DNA from: Parietaria judaica
Lineage: Eukaryota; Streptophyta; Magnoliopsida; Rosales; Urticaceae
Assembly: GCA_954871525.1 (NCBI GenBank)
Contig: OX940870.1
Coordinates: 30,680,555 to 30,744,554, forward strand
Reading direction: 5' to 3'
DNA length: 64,000 nucleotides
A program made the translations under genes and the position numbers. Position 1 is the stretch's first letter. Each line of letters begins with the position of its first letter. Positions 47,134-59,321 of the stretch are shown piece by piece. Under the pieces are notes generated by a model. It ran no database searches, was not told where the DNA came from, and saw only the letters and a program-made list of their open reading frames with translations.

Positions 47134-50100
47134 ATGACGGCTGAGAATCCCTTAAGAATCTGCATGACTCGAAGCAGTAGCGCTCCACCGAGTATGGAAG
47201 GATCATATGCCGCCATTCATTCGATCGATACCCCAGAAGGTGTAACTTCTGAAGAACATTTGCCATCTGACCCGGTGAGTTTGTCGCGTTTCTTTGTTAA
47301 CTTGCATTTGAAGCAACAAAAGACTAAAGTTTGCAATTGTCTCAGGGATCAATTTCTGTTCACAAGGAAGAGGCTTCGCAAGAATTAGGAGAAAGTAGCG
47401 CTGACGCAGCACCCGAAAAGAAGACGATTTCTTCAGCAAGTCGCCAAGATAGTTCATTGATCGTATTCAGGTAGAGTATGTTGTTTCTCTTTTTGATGAT
47501 TCAAGAGTGAAGTTTTTACATTCCTTATCGTGACTAGCGGTATATATATTCGCATCTTGCGTTTTTCCAAGAAAAATAATATTTTTATTTTATTTTTTGG
47601 AGAGAGAAGTTTCTATACATCACAAACTCCATGTCTGATAGGTACTCTGTAAGACTGTAACTGATTTCCTTCTGTCAATTACAGGATTGTTCATCAAGCA
47701 ACACAAAAATTGGTGAGCCTGTTGCTTGCGACGCCAATCCAATATCCTTAAAGAGCTCGAGGGTCGATAAGAGATCGGAACCATCTTCCCATCCCTCAGG
47801 TCATCCTCATCAGGGAGATGAATCAAGTGATAAGCATGTTGAAAAATGTTATAGTTCCGCGTCCGGAAAAACTCCTAGAATAGATTCCGTAGAAAGCTTA
47901 TACTCAAAAAGGTACCAAGACAAGCCTGAATCATACAAGAAACATGTGCCGGAACCTCGTGCACCTACGCAAGAAGATGTCCCGCATCGTGTTCACAGAA
48001 GCCCGAGTCAGACGAGTTCTCATGGAATGCTTCATGAATCATTTCCCAATCCTCAACTTTTTAGTATGTATGGCCCACAACAAGCATATGCATTTGGCTC
48101 AACTTACTACGGCCCGTTTATGACCGGATATTCTCCTCATAGTGTGATTCCTTTATCGTCTAGTCCGAGCTATGTCGGTCATTTTCTGCATCCAGTATAC
48201 GACATTTCAGCGCAGACATCGTTAGCGGCGAGTTTTATGGGCCACTTAGTGCCACCGGAGCCATTCTATACCTCCTCCCTCGGTGATCATAACTTTCATC
48301 TTCCATTAGATGGGAGTTTGAATGTCTCAGCTCCCTCTGATCATGGAATCAATGACATGACTCGGGATTCGATTAGGATCCCGAGAGCATATTCTGACAG
48401 AAAGAGAGGCTTCAGTGATGATTCCAGAAAGCTTTCTTTTCTTGAAGATCTGAAGTCTAACAATGGCCATAAAATCCAACTTTCTGATATTGAAGGGCAT
48501 ATCGTAGATTTCAGGTACTGCTTCAACATAATGTTGATAATTTAAAGCATGAGAATAAACGTTTTCCGTCACGTTTGACTTCAGCATCGACCAGCAAGGG
48601 AGTCGGTTTATTCAGCAGAAGCTGGAGAACTGTAGTGATGAAGAGAAGATGGCAGTTTTTAATGAAGTTGTTCGTAACATTTCAAGATTGATGATTGATA
48701 GTTTTGGGAATTTTGTCATCCAAAAGGCATGTTCATAAGAACTTTTTTCGACGTGACTTTTTATTTTTCGATATCGCGGGCTAACAACTTTATAAATAGT
48801 GATCGTTTTCTTTTTTTCATTTTGTGGTTTCAGTTCTTGGAGCTCGGAAGTCTCGAACAAAGGAAGGGACTAGCAGAGAAACTCTCAGGAAAGATGCTAT
48901 CTCTGAGTTTGCAGGAGTTCGGTTGTCGCGTGATACAGAAGGTATGTTAGCTTAAACGCTAAGGTACAAACAATGATCTCGGAAAATTCCGAAATAATTG
49001 TATTTAGTTAAGAAAATCGGTGACTAGCTCTATAATATGACCATAATCAGCTTGCAAGCTTTAAAAATGTTATCAGTCTGTTCATTGATACAAATCCTAA
49101 ACGAAATGTTAAACCGAGTTCTCGGTGCTGTTATGTGTTACTTGACAGGCTGAGATGCCATATCGACCGTGTAGTTTCTAATAAATTATGCGCTTTTGTG
49201 TGTTTTAGGCGCTTCAGGTTGTCGATCTTGAGCAGAAGTTACTTCTGGCCACAGAGCTTGACGGGCACGCGATGAAATGTGCTCGTGATCAAAATGGTAA
49301 CCATGTAATCCAGAAATGTATAGAGTGCCTTCCGACCCAAGAAACCGGGTTCATCATATCTTCTTTCAAAGGCCATGTTCCAGAGCTTGCTAGTCATCCC
49401 TATGGCTGCCGTGTCATACAAGTAAGAACACCTTCTTCAGGTTAATTGCACATATGATCAATTTCTATCTGTCCAATTTAAGAACTGTTACTTTCTTGCT
49501 CACAAAAGACGGTTTTGGAGCGTTACTCGGATGATACTCAACGTCGATTCATAGTCAACGAAATATTGGAATCTGCTTGGTTTCTCTCTCGAGATCAGTT
49601 TGGGAATTACGTTATCCAGGTTGGCTCTTCTCTACACCATCTTTGTTATGTTTCAAAGAGGAATTTAGGATTTTCTCATCCTACGATCAGTGGAAATTAA
49701 GACGGAGGAACCCAGATTAACATACACATAGAAATTCATACTAGGGGCCGTGTCAATCCCTGTTTTCCGGTTAAGACTGCTCCGCCTCACCGGAATCTCG
49801 AATCGTTCTTTGCGCTTTCTTGACGGTAGGTTTATTATGCTGTCAGTAAGCACCACATGTCTCGACGGAAATCCTCTTTGTTCGGGGAGCAGAGGTCAAA
49901 CATGCCTAGGGCTAGCCATAACTCTACTTAAATAGGTTTAGGTTAGGTTTAGCCTAATTGGCCTTAACTGGTAATCCATATCTTCAATGATCAATGTGAT
50001 ATTTGGTTATGTTTCCTATTTCCTACTAATTAAGTCTTACTTTTAAGGCTTCACGTGTCTATTTCTTATCGAAACTCACGGTAAACGGGAAAATTGACAA

Positions 50101-50938
50101 TGCAGTATATTCTGAAACGGGGAAAGCCCGATGAGCGAAGTCAAATTATCGATAAGTTAGCAGGGAAAGTTGTTGATACGAGTCGGCACAAGTATGCATC
50201 ACACGTGGTGGAGCAGTGTTTGGAGTATGGAAATACCAAAGAGCAAGAGCTTTTGATTGAGGAGATCTTGGAACTGTCCAATGGAGAAGATAACCTTCTG
50301 GTATTTTGTCAAACACAGATATACCTGCAGACTTTGTCGTGTTGTCGCAGTTTCTCCATTCGATCAATAAAAAATCGACGGTTTTTGGTCAAATTCAAAG
50401 CCACGGGAAGTGCACATACTAGTACATTGTAAATTGCAATGTGTATTGCAAATTGCAATGTGTTGCAAGTTGCTCAAAATTTGACAAAACTGTTGATTTT
50501 TTGATGAAGACGGAAACCGCCACATTTACAACATCACGACAAACTCACAAGTCATGACCGATAATTAATCTTTGGTCTAGTTCATTAGAGCTTTTACATT
50601 GATTGTAGCCTGATTGTTGTCTACTTACTTTGTTGTGTGACTGTAAATCTAGGGAATGATGAAGGATCAGTACGCTAATTATGTTGTCCAAAAGGCTCTC
50701 GAGATCGGAAACGAGAGGCAGAGGGAGGCACTGATCCGCCGCGCGAGAGTCCATCTTCATGCACTGCGAAAATCCGTGTTCGGAAAACACATAGTTGCAT
50801 TTTGCGAAAGGAATTCAGTTAATGGTGAGTGCCGGTTTCACATATACTATTTTTAGTATGTGTAATTATCATCGGGAATTGACTTAACCGTTATAAGAGC
50901 TTTTAATTATTAACATTTCAGACCGGGAAGTAGCTTAG
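47134..50938 (+). CDS. APUM5: Pumilio/PUF RNA-binding protein (APUM5-like)
   Basis: PUF proteins bind mRNA 3' UTRs in the cytoplasm and repress translation or promote decay. Ten exons join in phase: 47134-47274, 47346-47462, 47685-48514, 48585-48726, 48834-48941, 49209-49421, 49509-49619, 50106-50300, 50653-50824, 50922-50938; 681 residues. The Pumilio homology domain starts near residue 363. Eight repeats show the recognition residues in order: [50 protein letters not shown]. That pattern predicts the standard UGUANAUA-type target. The N-terminal half is Ser/Pro-rich with the family signature [13 protein letters not shown], but it is shorter than the Arabidopsis relatives as I remember them. 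Intron 4 is GC-AG (AAG-GCATGT). The donor of exon 2 (ATC-GTATTC) is weak but is the only in-phase choice. Confidence 0.92.
50330..50546. mobile_element. Foldback MITE in APUM5 intron 8
   Basis: The left arm (GACTTTGTCGTGTTGTCGCAG, then AAAAAATCGACGGTTTTTGG) pairs with the right arm, whose complement reads GTTTGTCGTGATGTTGTAAA, then AAAAAATCAACAGTTTT. The centre has a short repeat of AAATTGCAATGTG. Non-coding. Confidence 0.65.
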
Positions 50939-51607
50939 CGAAGAAGCCGGACGTGACACGGAGGCATGACATTATCATTCACAACATGGCCTCACCCTGC
51001 AAGTGTACAAAACTTGAGATGCTATGATTCTCATTTCTAGCAACATATGATATACAGAGTGTTTCATTAATTTTATAATTGTTGATTTATATATCATTTT
51101 TTGGTCACACTGGCCAATAAATATAAATGTATTAATATATGTAGTGTTCTTTGGAATTTCATTGCAACATCAGTAAAAAATAATCAGGTTATTTTTATTT
51201 TATTTTAAATTTTGTCTTGGCCTAGGGGAATTCATGGGAGAAGATCTTCTTTGCTTATATGCCACAAAACGACAGCAAACTGGAATCACTGAAACGACAT
51301 CATTAATAAAAGGGATACATGTCGTTGCACCAATTGAATACTCGGAGTTGTAAAACTTGCGTTTTTAATTATTTTCTTCCGATAAAACATCTTAGCATGA
51401 ACAGGATAAAACAAAGACTCACCAAGTATTACGCGATCAATGCGTCTGAAATCTGAATATTTCAGTGTTCAAATATATAACTCTATGACTGTGATCCTGA
51501 GCTTCTTCTCAAGATTTTGATGAAACAAATTCAAAAATCTTATCTTTCGCTTCATGAGAAATTCACTACTAAAAATAGGAAAAAGAAGAAGAAAACAGAC
51601 CATAAAG
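50939..51607. other. Spacer between convergent APUM5-like and DUF3820 genes
   Basis: Holds both 3' ends. No coding frame is supported; the minus frame at 51469-51849 overlaps DUF3820 in the wrong frame. Confidence 0.55.
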
Positions 51608-52348
51608 CTAAAGAAACCTTCTCCCATGGAGGACATCCTTAAGCAGGCGTTCCCGGCCGGGGAACGGACTCTGAACCTTCGTTTTCTCCGCCGCGTCCAT
51701 TTCCCTCTCCGACGACCCACTCCCCGAACTACCCGTTCCCTTCCCCGCAACTTCCCTTGCCCTCTGAATCCGAGCCGCCCGGTTCCCCAAACTACCCCTC
51801 CCCTTCTCCTCTTCACTCCGAGCCCGGGAAACCCCGTTCCCCGAACCACCCTCGCCTCTCGCCGGTGTCACATTCGCCTGCTGAAGCCGAGGGATCCTGG
51901 CGCTCTTGGAGGTCCCCAAGAGCTCGAAGTCGACTCGCTTCCACGCGGCTTTGTCGTCGTCGTCCCACCCGAAGCGCTCGCTGATCTCTCGCAGCTCCGA
52001 CACGGCGCTTCCGGTGGCGGCGAAGCCGGGTCGGTTTCCGTGCAGGACGTTCTCAGCGAACTCCCACTCGAGGCGGTCCTGGTAGACGGGGTCGCGGAGG
52101 ACCTCGTCGGCGAGCTTGGCCCAGTCCTCGAAGTCTCGCGCGCGCAGATTGGTGGAGACCCACTTCAGGTACTTGGAGGGAAGGGCTCCCAGGAGCTTGC
52201 CCTTGTGCTTCCCGAACTCGATCGCTCTGTCCCTCGCCGGGATTCTGGACTGCGCGCCGGAGAATCTCGACGAGATTTTCACGGCGGAGAGAGAGACCCG
52301 AAATGGGATGGTTGGGGTTTGAAAATGGAAGGGGTTTGCGAGGTTCAT
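51608..52348 (-). CDS. DUF3820 family protein, intronless
   Basis: Function unknown. The 246-residue protein contains the DUF3820 core at about residues 42-70 (AIEFGKHKGKLLGALPSKYL, then KWVSTNLRARD), a short domain also found in bacterial proteins. The N-terminal 35 residues are poor in acidic residues and rich in Ser, Arg and Pro (MNLANPFHFQTPTIPFRVSL), which suits a plastid or mitochondrial targeting peptide. The C-terminal half is of low complexity, rich in Gly, Ser, Arg and Glu, and ends FPGRERLLKDVLHGRRFL. GC content is clearly higher than the flanks. A long frame on the opposite strand (51554-52420) is a shadow of this GC-rich gene. Start chosen at the first ATG of the frame. Confidence 0.85.
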   Translation of the reverse strand: MNLANPFHFQTPTIPFRVSLSAVKISSRFSGAQSRIPARDRAIEFGKHKGKLLGALPSKYLKWVSTNLRARDFEDWAKLADEVLRDPVYQDRLEWEFAENVLHGNRPGFAATGSAVSELREISERFGWDDDDKAAWKRVDFELLGTSKSARIPRLQQANVTPARGEGGSGNGVSRARSEEEKGRGSLGNRAARIQRAREVAGKGTGSSGSGSSEREMDAAEKTKVQSPFPGRERLLKDVLHGRRFL

Positions 52349-52928
52349 TGGTGGATCAAAGGAGGAGATAAGACGCGAGTGAGTGAGTGTGTTCTTCTTC
52401 GTTTGGGTTGGTTCGGGTAGTTTCGTGTCGTCTAAAACAAGTGGATATGATTTTCATTTATCTTTCTAAACATTGCTTAGTTCTTAAGATTTTAGATTAA
52501 ATATAATCATTCGAATCTATATATTGCTGTATAAAATATTTAAATTTATTTTTAAATGGTGAGATATATTCTCAAGATTTAATTGAATATCGAAGGCTTT
52601 ATATCTTTAATCAAATATTGAGTTATGTGCACGTATGAAACTTAAATTATCATTTATATTTGAAATTTATTATGTTAAATACTTTAATATGAAATGTAAC
52701 GCATATGAAAGAGAGAAAAAAAAAAAAAAAACTTTATGACTTTGGGTGTTTAAGTAATTAAAGTATTTTTACCGCAATTACTTCACATACAAGTACAACA
52801 AAAAGGAGAATGGTAGCCATAGAACACTGTCTCTGTTATCCATGCGAACACGTCGACCGTTATTGACATGTTTTTTTTTTCACTTATTTTTAATTAATAT
52901 TTGTTTTTTTAACATTGAAATTAAAAAA
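52349..52928. other. Divergent intergenic region of DUF3820 and DUF3754 genes
   Basis: AT-rich 580-bp region from which two genes diverge, so it probably contains both promoters. A poly-A run lies at about 52713-52730. No element recognised. Confidence 0.5.
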
Positions 52929-55900
52929 ATGTTGGGGTCTTGCTCTTCCTCTGCTTCTCTGGGCAGCTCCCTGGCCGTGCGGGCCCCAGGGCGTCGCCGT
53001 GTCCAGTGCTCGCTGTCGCCGTCAACGGTGAGGCCTCCTCAGACGCTTCGCAACGCTGACGGCGTCAGCGAGAGCGACGAGAAGAAGACCAAACGGTGGA
53101 GCAATGGCGCAGTGAATCCAGAGGAAGAAGAAGGCAAGGGGATTTCGGATATCCGAGTGCCGCGGCAAAAGTACATACCTGTTTCCAAAGATGACCTTCT
53201 CAACGCCATTGCCTCTCACATTGTCAACGATCAACCTCAAGACTTTCTTCTTCTCTCATCGTAAGCTTCTTCTTCTTCTTCTTCTTCTTCTTCGTCTGTC
53301 AAAGTAAAGAGATGAAATAAGTGTATATATATATATATATATATAGGGGAGTAAGTACTACGTTTTTCAATGTGTGGGGGCGGACTAGAGCCTCCCTGGT
53401 GAGAAGTACATCGACTTGCCGCCTGCAATCATCTTTCTCGTGCTCGTTTTTATGGTTGAAGCATTATAAATGGCGGCCTCAAGACGTATACTTGAAAACT
53501 AGAACTCTCGAATCTGAAATACTTAAAATACCCTCGTCGAATGAATTCTCCTTCCCCGTGTCGATATGAAGTCGATCAGCTTGATAACTGTGCGTCGGGT
53601 CTTCGTACCCTTTTTTGGTGGATTAGGCTTCTCAACTATTGATGCGTTTACGTTCATAAACACAATGTTGATGATGAGCTTATACAATTTGCAGGTGTTT
53701 GGACTCGATACTTCACGCGGAGCACAAGAGCGTTTTGGAGGAAATGCGCTCGGATTATTTCCACGAACCAGCTAAGGTGAATGGAGAAGATTTGTCTTCT
53801 GATAGTGAAGCGGAGGGCTTGGATTTTGCCGGCATTAACGGCATTGATATGGATGAAGAGAAGAAAGAAATCGATTTCGAAAATTCAAATCCGTTCAACT
53901 ATGTTTTGGATTTGAGGAACTTCCTACTATCTTCTTCACCAAAAACTGTTAAAAGGTACATACTTTTTTGAAAATTTCTGCTTCAGAATTCGTGTTTACA
54001 TTGACTACAATATTTTCAGAGTTTATGTTTCGATCATGATTTCCTTGGTAGATTCTTCATTGACTACAATATTATCAGAGTGAATGTTATTTTGAATTTG
54101 AGAATGAAGCGATTGGTTAATGCGTGTGTGCATCTTTTGGGTAGAGTTGATGTAGCCACTCGATTTCAGCGTGCTTTCATGCAACTTCTTTACGACGCTC
54201 AGTTCGAAGAATTATCAGCCCGGGATTTGACGCTCACTTCTGCCCTCAACACGGATTATCTCCTTACTTTGCCTATATATGTGGATTGGAAGAGAGCGTC
54301 TCAGTCCAATGCAATAATATTCAGGTCACTTTCATCGTAATTACACATTGGTTTTCCTTGCTATACATCAAGACAGAAAGCGAGGTTGGAATTGTACATT
54401 TGTACTTATGCTCAAGTTGACCCGTTTTTCAGACGGGGATACACGGCTGAGAGGCAGAAGGGCCTTCTCGTTGTTGAAAAGCTGGATTACTTGCAGTCCA
54501 AGCTTCTGAGAGGAATCTTCTTCATCATATCGCAGCCATTGGGGAAACTCGGCAGCTGGATTTCTGAGGTCATTCTTTGTTTCCTTGCAATGCTTCGGTT
54601 TCTCATCATAATATAATCCCTGTTTGGTCTTTTATGCCTTGGAGATTTAGAACAATCACATGAGAAAATTATCAATCTTTATTTAGGTTCCAATATTCCG
54701 TTTTGTTTGATTTGTTTCTTGAAGGGTTTCAGAGATGCTTTCGAAAAGAAAGAAGAGCGAGAATGGACGAAGCAGCTCAAGCTATGGCTCAAAGAGCTTG
54801 TTATGTTCCAGCGCTCATTTCAGAACGAAGGAGCATCCAACGATATGTTCGGTGTGGACGAGCTTTCAAACAAGGACCTTCCCATATGGCTTGCAGCTCA
54901 GAGGGCAGTTTTGCGATACGAAGGGCTTCTCTCACCGGTGGGTCCCCGTGGCAGGCTCCTCAGAAAGCTGCTTGCTTGGACCGGCCTCATCACCCCAACA
55001 CCAGAAACGCCATTTGAGATTGACGGTGATTCAAATGCTTCGGAGCCCTATAAAAGGTCGGTGCAAGTTACTTTGTCTTTTCTCCCGTTTCCCTAAAAGC
55101 ATAATCAGTATCTAAATTAAAGGATCTTTTACCTATATATGGATGTATATAAACTTAATCTATATGTTTGGCTAAATATATAATCCAGTCCCACATAACC
55201 TACACAATCTGTCTAATATTCTTAGGATTGACCTACTCCTAAATGTGATTATAAATTATATTAATCCAACAACTTTAGGATCGACCATTAATCTGAGGTG
55301 TGAAATATAATATAGAAACCACTAAATCACGGTAAAAAAGATACTAAAACTAAATAGAGAACGAGAAATTTGGGACCAAGACTGTGGAAGTGACTTTCTT
55401 CAAGGTTTCATTAGGTGAATTCAAGTAAAACATAAGAAGAGCATTTATCTTATATGTGAGTAAATGCTCATTATAGTGTCTTCATTCAGGCCGATTTCAC
55501 TGTCACGGATAACACTTGCTGATATCTGGAGACCTGCTACGAGAAAATACTGCAAAAATAATCTTTGGAGAATGTTCAAAACTTCGATATCGATCCTTCT
55601 CTCGCAGTCAATCCTTCAGGTATACCCATCTCCATTGTTTTCTTCTCATGTATGAGCAAGTTCATCTCAAAGTTGAAATCTCTTATTGCCACAGATGAGT
55701 TTGATTTCGTATATTCCAATATTAGGATTACGTGAACTAGAAGAAAAAAGAAAAGCAATATGTCAAGCTTTTAGGATAAAGGATTTTAACAATAATTAGT
55801 ATAAGGGGTCATTTTGTAAGCCCAGTATGCACTTTGCATTTAGTCTAGTCAGATTTATTTCATATTTTATGTAAGAATAAGTAGTGGAAGCGTCATGCAT

Positions 55901-58404
55901 GCATGGGTTCACCGGTCCTACGTAGCCAGGGGCAGGTCGGTAATTGAATCATTATTCTCTAAAACTATAGCATAATACAGAAAGGTGAAAAAAGAATTGT
56001 AAGTATTTTTTTTATTTCTTATGGTTATTACTTTAATTTAGTTTTTCGAGTATGACTGATGTTGTTTTTACAATTAAACATGCTTGTTTCTCCCAAGTCT
56101 TGCTCATCTTTTTTCTGAGAATTTATCTTGGTTGAAACTAAAAATACAAATCAGGAGCCAGCATTTGAAGAATTGATTCTGCTTTACACCGACGAAATGG
56201 ATAAAGGGGACACTACAACCAAAACAGACATCCCATCATTACAGATAAAGATATACGATAGAATTCCGATTCCAGATTTACCAGTAAGTATTCCCCGTAT
56301 TTCTTGCTCATCTTTTCTTTTCTCAGTGATTTTCTAACAATGGGGCTAATTTTCGGTAGGTCGTCTTTCCTCACAAAAAGCTCTCTTTCCGCATCATAGA
56401 CACGGTAAGAACATTGCTTAAATATTGTAAGAGCTTTGTGTACCGTTCATGTACCGTTTGTACTTGTATTAAAGCATAAGACGTTTTGTGTTTACGAAAT
56501 GCAATGATTCATTTCTGGAATGATTTTCTTCTAAATTTTAACTTGCAGGTACGCTTGGACCTCGCGACAGTATTAGGGCTTTCAGCATACTTCATTAACT
56601 ACAGATTCGAAAATCTCTTCTCGTCTCCGTAAGTTTAAGTCACTAATCATTGATACTGATAGGACCCAAGCTGATAATCAAAACAAAAACAAGAACGCTT
56701 TATTGATAAACTATACCCGGTCTCTAATTCGAGAGTTAGACCAGGAAACTCTCCCGATGATGCTCGATAGGAATTTTCTATTAATCAAACATTAAGCTTA
56801 ACACCCTTTATTAACCCCTAAACATAAAGTACCTAAAATACCCCTACTAAAAAAATATAATTAATAAATAAAATGTGGGTCTAACATATACTTTTGTTTT
56901 GAGAGAAATTGCTAGGCTAAGAGAGACTATTAAACTTTTATGAAGGTCTTGTCAGTCCTTATTCCTTCAAAGTTGCATCATTGTTGATTTTATGTCGATT
57001 TGTAATGTCAGATCGGCTATCGTCCTCGATACGGTTGCTATCACGGCCTTAATAATATCCGTCTCTCGCGTTGTTCTTGGTTACAAACAGACTTGGGATA
57101 GGTATCAAGTGAGTTAATCTTTGTTCCCCAATGCTTTGTAAACAATTATCATTGGTATTGTTCTCTTGAAGAGATATCAATCTTTAACGTTCGTTGCTCA
57201 ATCGAAGAAATATTTTTCTGAACCAATTTTTCTATTGCAGCTGTTAGTTAACAGAACCCTCTACGAGAAAACATTGGCAAGCGGATTTGGCGCAGTTCAT
57301 TTTATCCTCGACGCTTCCGAACAACAGCAAGTACGAACATTTATACTAAACTAGTCTTTTTCGTCTACTTCTTTGATTCCTGAATGCTTGGAAAGCATAC
57401 TACTAAACATATTATGATCTAATCAAATGACTAGGTAGACAATGATTTGGAATCTTTGGATCTATCCTTCTAATATTAGAAAAGCCCAGAGAAGATTAGG
57501 CATTAGTTATGCTAAATAATTTTCTTCTTTGTGGAATGTTTTACTTGCAGTACAAGGAATCCATCTTGGCGTACGCAATCCTGCTAAAAGCGGAGGGCGA
57601 GGTTCTTCTTCTTACTTCTGATTTATATTATTGAGTGATTAACGCCGTTCCCCCTTCGGTTTGAAATTGGTTAAAATTAGCCCCTTAACGTTTGTTTTGT
57701 TGTGTTTTCATGCTTTACGTATTTATTAGCTGCTGTGATGGCAAAGTCGTCGATAATAAATTCAAACTCAATTACGAGAAAGGAATTGTTCATTTTCTTA
57801 TTGACAATTTTTCCATCATTACGCGTAATAGAATTTTGATATTTAATAGATAATAGAGCGTTCTTCAACAAATCAAAAAGTAAAGGGGGAAAATGTTACA
57901 AAATAAACGTGAAGGGGGCAAATAAAACCGAGAGGAGGGAATGATGCCAATTAAAGAAAGCCGTAACTCGATTAGCCCTGATCATAGCTGCTGACTTAAA
58001 TTAAAATCCCTATTAGCCTAATTACCAACACTACCAAAAACACTCAGTGCCCTTTTTGCCCTTACCCTTATTCCTGAGATCTGGGTTACAAATGCAGAGT
58101 TGCAGACACAGTATCAAAGACAAATGCGAGAGATTCATGTATGATGTGTTCAAAGTAAAGGTAATAAAGCAATGCAAATGACTAAAGTTCAAGTGTTTTG
58201 CAAGTGAATGACAACAAGTAATGTGACATAACATTGTGTGTATAAGTGCAGGTTGAAATGCCTATCGACAAAGCAGTGGATACATTATTGCGGCTTGGCC
58301 TAGCTACTGAAAACCTCCCTGACGGGAGAATCGGACTGACGGCCGTGCCTTGCTCTGATGCGTACAAAGCTTTGACACGACGTTGGAATACTTTGCTCAG
58401 TTGA
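52929..58404 (+). CDS. DUF3754 membrane protein, probably plastid
   Basis: Function unknown (PF12576; Arabidopsis At2g46915-like). Fourteen exons join in phase: 52929-53260, 53695-53955, 54079-54324, 54433-54568, 54725-55056, 55490-55619, 56155-56283, 56360-56404, 56549-56628, 57012-57108, 57241-57330, 57551-57601, 58098-58160, 58252-58404; 714 residues. The N-terminus MLGSCSSSASLGSSLAVRAP is Ser-rich like a transit peptide. The family core includes FRRGYTAERQKGLLVVEKLD and FFIISQPLGKLGSWISE. Two hydrophobic segments lie towards the C-terminus (LATVLGLSAYFINY; IVLDTVAITALIISVS), followed by CERFMYDVFKVKVEMPVDKA. An upstream in-frame ATG at 52842 would add 29 residues from AT-rich sequence; I prefer 52929. 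Introns carry repeat debris (56660-56900) and a MITE (57637-57950). Convergent with fibrillin 10. Confidence 0.9.
53266..53345 (+). repeat. (CTT)n and (TA)n microsatellites in DUF3754 intron 1
   Basis: A run of CTT triplets at 53266-53293, just after the exon 1 donor, is followed by TA repeats at 53324-53345. Confidence 0.9.
56640..56905. mobile_element. Retroelement-like fragment in DUF3754 intron 9
   Basis: Contains CTTTATTGATAAACTAT, GACCAGGAAACTCTCCCG and AACACCCTTTATTAACCCC, ending near GTGGGTCTAACATA. Words and order loosely recall 59890-60095 in the fibrillin gene (CTCTCCCGATTAATAAGC, GTGTTAGGTCTAACAG). Both may be decayed copies of one LTR-type family. No TG...CA borders could be fixed. 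Confidence 0.35.
57637..57950. mobile_element. Foldback MITE in DUF3754 intron 12
   Basis: The left arm GATTAACGCCGTTCCCCCTT and AGCCCCTTAACGTTTGTTTTG pair with the right arm, whose complement reads GGCATCATTCCCTCCTCTCG and GCCCCCTTCACGTTTATTTTG. Arms of about 70 bases, non-coding centre. Confidence 0.65.
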
Positions 58405-58724
58405 TTTTTTTTTTGTTATTTTTTTATTTCCGATTCTGTAGCATGAACTAATGTGCATGTTAGATGTGTAGAGACATCATACATCTGTATATATGGATAC
58501 ATTTTTTTTGTCGAGTACATATGTGTGTGTATATTAATACATGGGAGTAAGTGGTTTGGGGTACTGATATGGCCCGAGATCGAGAACTCGTGAAAGAAGC
58601 CGTCGTGACAGTGATTACGAACAATAAGAATGCTTATCTTATGAGATCATAAACGGGACTAGGATTTTGGACTTCGGGGTGGCTAATTTAAATTTTTTAG
58701 TGTAAACAAAAGGGGTTCATTTGT
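58405..58724. other. 3' region of the DUF3754 gene
   Basis: Poly-T-rich 3' flank with no further gene. Confidence 0.5.
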
Positions 58725-58924
58725 AAAACACCTATTTATATTTTAGTTAAATACGTAAAAGAAATCCGCCCCTGTATGAGATTATGTTAATTTTGTTTGA
58801 ACCACACTTGTGAGTGGTTCCGCCTATGCATGAGATTATGTTAATTTTGTTTGAACGTGAGGCTTTTATTAATGGAAAACACCTATTTATATTTTAGCTA
58901 AATACGTAAAAGAAATCCGCCCCT
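58725..58924. repeat. Interleaved direct repeats after the DUF3754 gene
   Basis: A 49-bp unit (AAAACACCTATTTATATTTT...CCGCCCCT) occurs at 58725-58773 and 58876-58924 with one mismatch. Between them a 27-bp unit (ATGAGATTATGTTAATTTTG and seven more bases) occurs at 58776-58802 and 58830-58856. Confidence 0.9.
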
Positions 58925-59321
58925 CGGCGACTACAGGCCAACCCCGGTATGTATCGAGTTCAATATTTGTGAATAAGAGATATTTGGTAGCTTGCCATTC
59001 ATACAAAGTGGAACATCAACCTTTTGATATCAGTAAAATGCAAACGTTGAATGTTATTAACAAATTTTATATGATTTACAAAATTACATAAAGTTGTTAC
59101 AAAGCCAAAATCTATGATTTATACAGATTTCACCAGGTATGAGTCACCAGATAAGCAGAAGAAAACGCGGTATCATGAAGCTCATGAACACGGAAAAATT
59201 GCATCAGTAGTATTTTTCGCTTGACTAGAGAATACAAGAAGGGTATATTTAGGAATGAGGTTTCTACGAGCCTGCTGAACCATGTTAACTAAACTCGACC
59301 CGGTAGTAAGTCAACTGTTGT

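Noticed and set aside
51554..52420. 288-codon plus-strand frame
   Set aside because: Antisense shadow of the GC-rich DUF3820 gene.
52842..52928. Upstream in-frame ATG for the DUF3754 protein
   Set aside because: The added 29 residues come from AT-rich leader-like sequence and would bury the transit peptide.
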